Shown here piece by piece: positions 6,781 to 10,662 of a stretch of DNA of 10,662 nt. How positions within the stretch are numbered: the stretch's first letter is position 1; each line of letters opens with the position of its first letter. Location: NCBI GenBank assembly GCA_029977045.1, contig JAPOLP010000119.1:1-10662 (forward strand). Direction: 5' to 3'. A program made the position numbers and the translations under genes. Below the pieces are notes generated by a model. The model was not told the DNA's origin and ran no database searches. It was given only the letters and a program-made list of their open reading frames with translations. The stretch is from Planctomycetota bacterium. Lineage in GTDB: Bacteria > Planctomycetota > Planctomycetia > Planctomycetales > Planctomycetaceae.

Positions 6781-7197
6781 ATGAGCCAGGACCGCGACGC
6801 ACTCGGCTATCACTGGGTCATGGACCTGCGCGGGTGCCCGTTCGAGCTGCTTGACGACCTGGACTTTGTGCGTGCGAAGCTCGTTGAGGTGACCGACAGG
6901 TTCGGGCTGACGCTGCTGAACGTGCAGAGTCGGCAGTTTGAGCCGCAGGGTGTCACGGCACTCGGGTTTCTGGCGGAGTCGCACCTGTCGATTCACACCT
7001 GGCCCGAGCACAACTACGCGGCGGTCGACATCTTCACCTGCGGAGCCGACACGCAGCTTAAGGCCGCCTGCGAATTCATTGCCCGCACGTTACAGGCTGA
7101 CGAAGCATCCGTCGTTCGGATCCGTCGCGGCATCGCTGCTGACGAGCACGCCAGGCTGGCGGTTGAACCGGTGCAGTTGGAGCTGCAAAGTCGTTGA
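6781..7197 (+). CDS. speD: S-adenosylmethionine decarboxylase proenzyme
   Basis: SpeD decarboxylates S-adenosylmethionine to give the aminopropyl donor for spermidine synthesis. The 138-residue product has the length and motifs of the prokaryotic class 1B (B. subtilis/Thermotoga-like) enzyme. LAESHLSIHTWPE (64-76) contains the Glu66-Ser67 self-cleavage site, with Ser67 becoming the pyruvoyl group. His72 and Cys87 (in VDIFTCG, 82-88) have exactly the spacing of the processing and catalytic residues in the Thermotoga enzyme (63/68/83). I set the start at ATG 6781, preceded by GGAAA 8 nt upstream; an in-frame upstream TTG at 6646 only adds translated repeat. No speE lies beside it. The stop codon TGA (7195-7197) lies inside a REP-like unit, so the last residues, QSR, are partly repeat-encoded. 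speD sits between two like-oriented repeat elements. Confidence 0.96.
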   Translation: MSQDRDALGYHWVMDLRGCPFELLDDLDFVRAKLVEVTDRFGLTLLNVQSRQFEPQGVTALGFLAESHLSIHTWPEHNYAAVDIFTCGADTQLKAACEFIARTLQADEASVVRIRRGIAADEHARLAVEPVQLELQSR

Positions 7198-7340
7198 TCG
7201 CTCCGCGATCGAAACGCAGCAGCAATTCACCGACCGACACCCGCCTGCCACGCGACGTCCTCTACCGAAACGTCCTCGTCAGATCCATCGCGCAACAATA
7301 GCAGCCCAGCGTTCGCATCGATCGCGGAGCGATCAGCGAC
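7190..7340. repeat. BIME-like inverted REP pair, family C, overlapping the speD stop
   Basis: The arms at 7190-7216 and 7314-7340 are reverse complements at 24 of 27 positions around a 97-bp interior. Heads are GTCG at 7190-7193 and complement of 7337-7340, each followed by the GATCGC-TCC-GCGATC hairpin. The left arm is identical to 6642-6668. It lies between speD (plus) and the DUF5989-like gene (minus), so it sits between convergent genes like the family A pair and could serve as a two-way terminator, although no T-tract follows. Between arms I see no gene and no sequence shared with the interior of the 6642-6763 element. Confidence 0.9.
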
Positions 7341-7348
7341 AATCGGTA

Positions 7349-7573
7349 TCAAAACAGCGTGTAGATAAACGGTGCGGCGGCGGTTCCACTGAGGAAGATC
7401 AGGACGCCGACGAGCAGCAGGACGACGACGATCGGCGTCAGCCACCACGCCTTGCTCTCGCGCAGGAACTCGAAGAACTCACGTAGCAGTCCGGGCTGCT
7501 CTTCCTGAGCGGCCTCGGTGAAGCTGACTGAGTCCTTCTGTTCCGTTTCTTCTGGTTTTGGCTGTTCGCTCAT
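7349..7573 (-). CDS. Small single-pass membrane protein, DUF5989-like
   Basis: The 74-residue product has a charged, Glu/Gln-rich N-terminus (1-27), then LLREFFEFLRESKAWWLTP (about 29-47), one hydrophobic segment IVVVLLLVGVLIFLSG (about 48-63), and ends AAAPFIYTLF. The 'EF.EFLRE.K.WWL.PI' lead-in and 'APFIYTLF' end are what I remember of the DUF5989 family, a small protein of unknown role in planctomycetes and cyanobacteria, often near SxtJ-like membrane proteins. I chose ATG 7573; a GTG 6 codons upstream (7591) is possible but adds MSGVQE with no better ribosome site. It lies 42 nt downstream of the methyltransferase on the same strand, with a single REP-like hairpin between them, so the two are probably co-transcribed. 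Function unknown. Confidence 0.75.
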   Translation of the reverse strand: MSEQPKPEETEQKDSVSFTEAAQEEQPGLLREFFEFLRESKAWWLTPIVVVLLLVGVLIFLSGTAAAPFIYTLF

Positions 7574-7597
7574 TTCCTGCACCCCAGACACGCAACT

Positions 7598-7619
7598 GGC
7601 CGGTGGGAACCGGCCCTAC
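7598..7619 (-). repeat. Single REP-like unit carrying the methyltransferase stop codon
   Basis: Read on the minus strand this is GTAG followed at once by GGCCGGT-TCCC-ACCGGCC, a perfect 7-bp stem with a 4-nt loop. GTAG plus palindrome is the same layout as the paired units in this window, but the stem sequence is different (family D) and no inverted partner is nearby. The TAG of GTAG is the stop codon of the methyltransferase (complement of 7616-7618). It lies between two co-directional genes, where its RNA hairpin could stabilise the upstream message or reduce expression of the downstream gene. The hairpin is certain; REP identity is inference. Confidence 0.75.
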
Positions 7620-8401
7620 TTTTTTCTCAGGATCAGCACGACGTCTTCGGTCGCGCCATCGACCTCAATCGGCTCGTCCAGATCGTACGCGAAATCGTAC
7701 GACTCGACCCACTCGAATGCAGGCACCTTTTTGATGAGGTTGCGGATCTGACGCACCGAGTAGGTCCGGTAAATCATCTCGTCCTCAATTTCGAGGTGCT
7801 TCGTCGGCGTGTAGACGTTGATCTTCATTCCCAGGTACTCGGCCCGCGTCTTCTCGTCGATCCCCTTGGACCACATGTACGTGTTGACGACCAGGTTGCC
7901 TCGACGAGCGTGCCAGGCTTCGTCTTCGACGCTATCGTCCGGGTTTGACGGGATAAGGTGCAGGCCGAGGATGTAGATGCCGCCCTTCGCCAGCGAATCG
8001 GCCATGCATTGCAGGTGAGCAACCGCCTGCTTTTCCGTCTGCAGATGCCGGAACGTGTTGATTGTGTTGAAGGCGGCATCGACCTTGCGCTTCAGTTTGA
8101 AGTCGGCCATGTCACCCACGACGGCGGTCTCGGGGAAGCCTTTGCGGCGGAAGCGGTCGTTGCAGAATTTGACCGCGTTCTCGTTGAGGTCGTTGCCGGA
8201 GACCTCGTAGCCGTTCTCAGCCAGCTTGATGAGCAATCGACCGGTCCCGCAGGCCGGCTCGAACAGGCGTTTGACCGGTCGCTTCGCGAATCTCTCGAAG
8301 CAGCCTGTCAGAAAGTCAACCTCTGCCCGCCAGTCCGACCCGAAAATCAGGTCGTAGTAGACGGGATAATCGTAAATGTCACCCTGGACTTTGTCGGTCA
8401 T
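7616..8401 (-). CDS. Class I SAM-dependent methyltransferase
   Basis: The 261-residue product has a Rossmann methyltransferase core: SAM-binding motif I RLFEPACGTGRL (45-56), the acidic ribose-binding end of strand 2 at VSGNDLN (67-73), GDMADF (96-101), and the motif IV region DAAFNTINTFRHL (108-120). The core is preceded by IYDYPVYYDLIFG (9-21), an N-terminal motif typical of small-molecule and sugar methyltransferases. The C-terminal part (about 165-261) has the strands YLGMKINVYTP and VVLILRKK. Small-molecule substrate specificity cannot be read from the sequence. ATG 8401 gives the natural start, with a good extended -10 about 60 nt upstream. The last codons AGA-AAA-AAG-TAG end in a REP head. 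It diverges from the glycosyltransferase gene and leads a small operon with the DUF5989-like gene. Confidence 0.9.
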   Translation of the reverse strand: MTDKVQGDIYDYPVYYDLIFGSDWRAEVDFLTGCFERFAKRPVKRLFEPACGTGRLLIKLAENGYEVSGNDLNENAVKFCNDRFRRKGFPETAVVGDMADFKLKRKVDAAFNTINTFRHLQTEKQAVAHLQCMADSLAKGGIYILGLHLIPSNPDDSVEDEAWHARRGNLVVNTYMWSKGIDEKTRAEYLGMKINVYTPTKHLEIEDEMIYRTYSVRQIRNLIKKVPAFEWVESYDFAYDLDEPIEVDGATEDVVLILRKK

Positions 8402-8463
8402 TGGTCGATCTGTGCTGCGGTGCGTGGCGTCGTTGAGATCAGGATCTACCCTGAGAATGCGGG

Positions 8464-8472
8464 ACTATATCA
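8464..8472 (-). promoter_or_regulatory. Extended -10 promoter element for the methyltransferase gene
   Basis: The minus strand reads TGATATAGT here: a TG one base before a TATAGT hexamer (five of six matches to TATAAT), the extended -10 form. No good -35 lies 16-18 nt upstream, which extended -10 promoters can tolerate. A start near 8457 would give a leader of about 56 nt before the ATG at 8401. Confidence 0.4.
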
Positions 8473-8531
8473 AGGTGCCAGAGGGTGTCGCCCGTCCCTC
8501 AACTCTGACGGCTGGCGGCGAGCAGAAGCGT

Positions 8532-8560
8532 TTGGGCTGTTCTGGAACTCGCGTTAGACT
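8532..8560 (+). promoter_or_regulatory. Possible promoter of the glycosyltransferase-amidase operon
   Basis: TTGGGC (8532-8537), a 17-nt spacer and TAGACT (8555-8560) form a reasonable sigma70-type pair. Initiation near 8567 would leave about 35 nt before the proposed TTG start at 8602. It lies some 60 bp from the oppositely directed -10 of the methyltransferase gene. Prediction by eye. Confidence 0.3.
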
Positions 8561-8601
8561 CCGCCGTCATTTTCAGCTCGAACCAGAACCGGGGGCGGTC
8601 G

Positions 8602-9462
8602 TTGGACACTCAGCACATCGACAACGCGGCACCACACAGCCGCGAGTGGTACGAAGAACTGCGGCACACGCTCGGCGCCGCCGCGTGTCGGCAGCTTGGG
8701 CTGTACGAGATTCCGGCGAACATGCTGCTGTCCGTCGTCATCCCCGTTTACAACGAGCGCGAGACGCTGACTGACCTGCTTGACCACGTCAAAGCGGTCC
8801 CGATCCGCAAGGAAATCATCCTCGTCGACGACTGCAGCAAGGACGGCACGCGGGACCTGCTCAAACGACTTGAAGACGAGCAGCGTGAGCGAGAGAACGC
8901 CGGCGGAGCGGAAGTTCGGGCTGAGACGAATCGCCTGACGGTGATCTATCACGAAAAGAACCGCGGCAAGGGAGCTGCCGTGCGGACCGGCTTCGGAGCG
9001 GTCAGTGGCGACATCGTGCTGATTCAGGATGCGGACCTCGAATACGACCCGTCGGAGTACCCGCGTCTGCTGCACCCGATCGTCGAGGGCAAGGCCGACG
9101 TCGTGTACGGCAGTCGCTTTCTGGGCGATCAGCCGCACCGCGTGCTCTACTACTGGCACTACCTGGGCAACCGGTTTCTGACGACGCTGTCGAACTGCTT
9201 CACCAACCTGAACCTGACCGACATGGAGACCTGCTACAAAGTCTTCAAGCGAGCGGTCATCGACGACATCGGCCCGCGGCTGAAGCAGGAGCGATTCGGG
9301 ATCGAACCGGAGATCACCGCGAGGATCGCTCACCGCCGGTACCGCGTTTACGAGATGTCGGTCAGCTATTCCGGTCGGACGTACGACCAAGGCAAGAAGA
9401 TCGGCTGGCGAGACGGTTTCAAAGCGCTGTGGTGCATCGTCAAATACGGCCTGAGCGACTGA
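8602..9462 (+). CDS. Glycosyltransferase family 2 (dolichol-phosphate-mannose-synthase-like)
   Basis: This enzyme transfers a sugar from a nucleotide donor, in this subfamily usually to a polyprenyl phosphate at the cytoplasmic membrane face. The 286-residue product has GT-A landmarks: LSVVIPVYNERETL (43-56), ILVDDCSKDGT (73-83), NRGKGAAVRTGF (120-131), the metal-binding IQDADLEYDP (141-150), VYGSRFLG (168-175), TDMETCYKVF (206-215), RFGIEPEIT (231-239) and SYSGRTYDQGKKIGWRDG (255-272). It has no C-terminal membrane segments, so it is the soluble DPM1-like type. About 40 residues precede the catalytic domain, including CRQLGLYEIP, which I recall from planctomycete homologues; this favours the TTG at 8602, preceded by GGGGGCGG, over the internal ATG at 8722. 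The amidase gene follows after 39 nt. Acceptor and sugar are unknown. Confidence 0.9.
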   Translation: MDTQHIDNAAPHSREWYEELRHTLGAAACRQLGLYEIPANMLLSVVIPVYNERETLTDLLDHVKAVPIRKEIILVDDCSKDGTRDLLKRLEDEQRERENAGGAEVRAETNRLTVIYHEKNRGKGAAVRTGFGAVSGDIVLIQDADLEYDPSEYPRLLHPIVEGKADVVYGSRFLGDQPHRVLYYWHYLGNRFLTTLSNCFTNLNLTDMETCYKVFKRAVIDDIGPRLKQERFGIEPEITARIAHRRYRVYEMSVSYSGRTYDQGKKIGWRDGFKALWCIVKYGLSD

Positions 9463-9501
9463 CCGTTCCAGCAGACTCAGAGTTTCAGGAGCTGTTTTGA
9501 G

Positions 9502-10662
9502 ATGCCGCAACTTCCGCCTGAAACTGCGTTTCTCTCGATTCGGCAACTGGCGGAGCGGCTACGGACCGGCGAGTTCTCGTCGCGCGGCCTGACCGAGTTC
9601 TTCCTCGAACGTCTGGACCGCCTGGGGCCGAAGCTCAACGCGCTAACCGTTGTCACTCGCGAACTGGCCCTCGCGCAGGCTGAGCAGGCAGACCGGGAAC
9701 TCGCTGCCGGAAAAGATCGCGGCCTGTTGCACGGAATTCCGTACGGAGCGAAGGACCTGTTTGCGACGAAGGGCATCCCGACAAGCTGGGGTGCGGCGAT
9801 CTACAAAGATCGGATCATCGACCAGGACGCGACGGTCATCACTCGGCTGCGCGAGGCCGGCGCGGTGCTGGTCGCGAAGCTGGCGATGGTCGAGATCGCG
9901 GGCGGACTCGGATACCGGCAGGCGAACGCGGCGTTCACAGGGCCGGGACTGAATCCGTGGGACGTCAGTCGCTGGGCGGGAGGGTCGTCGTCAGGGTCTG
10001 GATCGGCAGTTGGGGGAGGGCTCGTTCCGTTTGCTCTGGGCACGGAAACGTGGGGTTCGATCGTGACGCCGGCTTCGTTCTGCGGCGTCAGCGGGCTGCG
10101 ACCGACTTATGGCCGAATCAGCCGGCACGGAGCTATGGCGCTGAGCTGGACGATCGACAAGATTGGGCCGCTGTGCCGATCGGCGGACGACTGCGGCATC
10201 GTGCTGAACGCGATTGCCGGTCACGACGCGGCTGACGAGTCGTCGTCCGATCGTTCGTATTCGTACTCGCACGAGGATGGTCCGGCGGCTGGCGACGCGA
10301 AGTTACGACTCGGCGTACTGCCGGGCGTTGCCGATCATGTGCAGCCGGAAGTTCGAGCGAACTATGAAGCTTCACTGGAAGTGCTCGGCGGTTTTGCCGA
10401 GTTCGTCGACGTCGAACTGCCTGATCTGCCCTGGGCGGCGGTTGCGAGCACAATCATCAACTGCGAATCAGCAGCCGCGTTTGAAGGGCTGATCACGACG
10501 GGCGACATCTGGGAGATGACCGCCGAAGAGGACCGCTGGGGCCTGCACTCGTCGACGCTGATCCCGGCGAAGGATTACATCAACGCCCTGCGAATCCGCC
10601 CGAAACTCCAGCGGGCGTTCGACGAAGTCCTCGCGAAAGTCGACGCGATCGTCACACCGACG
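9502..10662 (+). CDS. Amidase-signature-family hydrolase (GatA-like), 3' end outside window
   Basis: The frame is open from ATG 9502 to the window edge (387 codons), so perhaps 80% of a typical amidase is present. The Ser-cisSer-Lys triad is intact: Lys84 in IPYGAKDLFATKG (79-91), Ser162 opening SSSGSGSAVGGGLVPFALG (162-180), and nucleophile Ser186 in GTETWGSIVTP (180-190). Spacing 162 to 186 equals the 24 residues in FAAH and malonamidase E2. The usual GSDTGGSIR of GatA is replaced by GTETWGSIV, with Trp near the nucleophile and no Arg, so it is more likely a stand-alone amidase than the GatA subunit; no gatB or gatC is adjacent. AGGAG (9487-9491) lies 10 nt before the ATG, one of the few clear ribosome sites here. 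It follows the glycosyltransferase by 39 nt, likely in one operon. Substrate unknown. Confidence 0.92.
   Translation, partial: MPQLPPETAFLSIRQLAERLRTGEFSSRGLTEFFLERLDRLGPKLNALTVVTRELALAQAEQADRELAAGKDRGLLHGIPYGAKDLFATKGIPTSWGAAIYKDRIIDQDATVITRLREAGAVLVAKLAMVEIAGGLGYRQANAAFTGPGLNPWDVSRWAGGSSSGSGSAVGGGLVPFALGTETWGSIVTPASFCGVSGLRPTYGRISRHGAMALSWTIDKIGPLCRSADDCGIVLNAIAGHDAADESSSDRSYSYSHEDGPAAGDAKLRLGVLPGVADHVQPEVRANYEASLEVLGGFAEFVDVELPDLPWAAVASTIINCESAAAFEGLITTGDIWEMTAEEDRWGLHSSTLIPAKDYINALRIRPKLQRAFDEVLAKVDAIVTPT

Noticed and set aside
6642..7340. CRISPR array
   Set aside because: The repeated 27-mers are inverted pairs with internal palindromes and irregular spacing, and no cas gene is present.
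8554..9546. Minus-strand open frame of 330 codons
   Set aside because: It is antisense to the GT2 glycosyltransferase and runs through the gap into the amidase start; the sense genes have full motif sets.

Overview
The window looks like chromosomal DNA from a planctomycete (Planctomycetota, probably Planctomycetaceae-like). Base composition is GC-rich and Shine-Dalgarno signals are mostly weak. A DUF5989-type small membrane protein, a GT2 glycosyltransferase with an N-terminal lead-in, and an amidase with an ETWGSI motif all fit that phylum. This assignment is inference from protein style; no marker gene such as 16S rRNA is present.

Layout: (1) 1-912, the end of thiS and complete thiG, giving the thiazole half of thiamine synthesis. 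(2) 1075-2442, minus strand, an exported protein of unknown function convergent with thiG. (3) 2812-6639, a complete three-gene simple-sugar ABC importer of the ribose/galactose (CUT2) class: lipoprotein binding protein, fused double ATPase, permease. (4) 6781-7197, speD, S-adenosylmethionine decarboxylase for polyamine synthesis. (5) 7349-8401, minus strand, a SAM-dependent methyltransferase followed by a DUF5989-like small membrane protein. (6) 8602-10662, a GT2 (dolichol-phosphate-mannose-synthase-like) glycosyltransferase followed by an amidase-signature enzyme cut by the window edge. Genes 5 and 6 diverge from a shared 200-bp promoter region.

The most interesting content lies between the genes. 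Seven short repeat units share the architecture of REP sequences: a GTAG or GTCG tetranucleotide followed directly by a perfect palindrome. Six are arranged as three inverted pairs (922-1081, 6642-6763, 7190-7340) with the tetranucleotides outermost, as in BIMEs. A seventh is single (7598-7619). Two stem families share a CGCTCCGC core. The units sit exactly at gene 3' ends: the minus-strand exported protein and the methyltransferase both end AAG-TAG with the TAG lying inside the GTAG head, and the speD stop TGA lies in the first bases of another unit. speD is bracketed by two elements in the same orientation. No REP-associated transposase (RAYT) is visible here, so mobilisation would have to act in trans.

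Two further inverted repeats of different sequence occupy other gaps. One is a long hairpin ending in GTTTTT directly before the ATPase start codon (3988-4070), placed where an attenuator would lower ATPase/permease output relative to the binding protein. The other is a 29-bp-armed hairpin in the region upstream of the binding protein (2568-2626). A separate 7-bp-stem palindrome (2757-2776) lies in the binding-protein leader.
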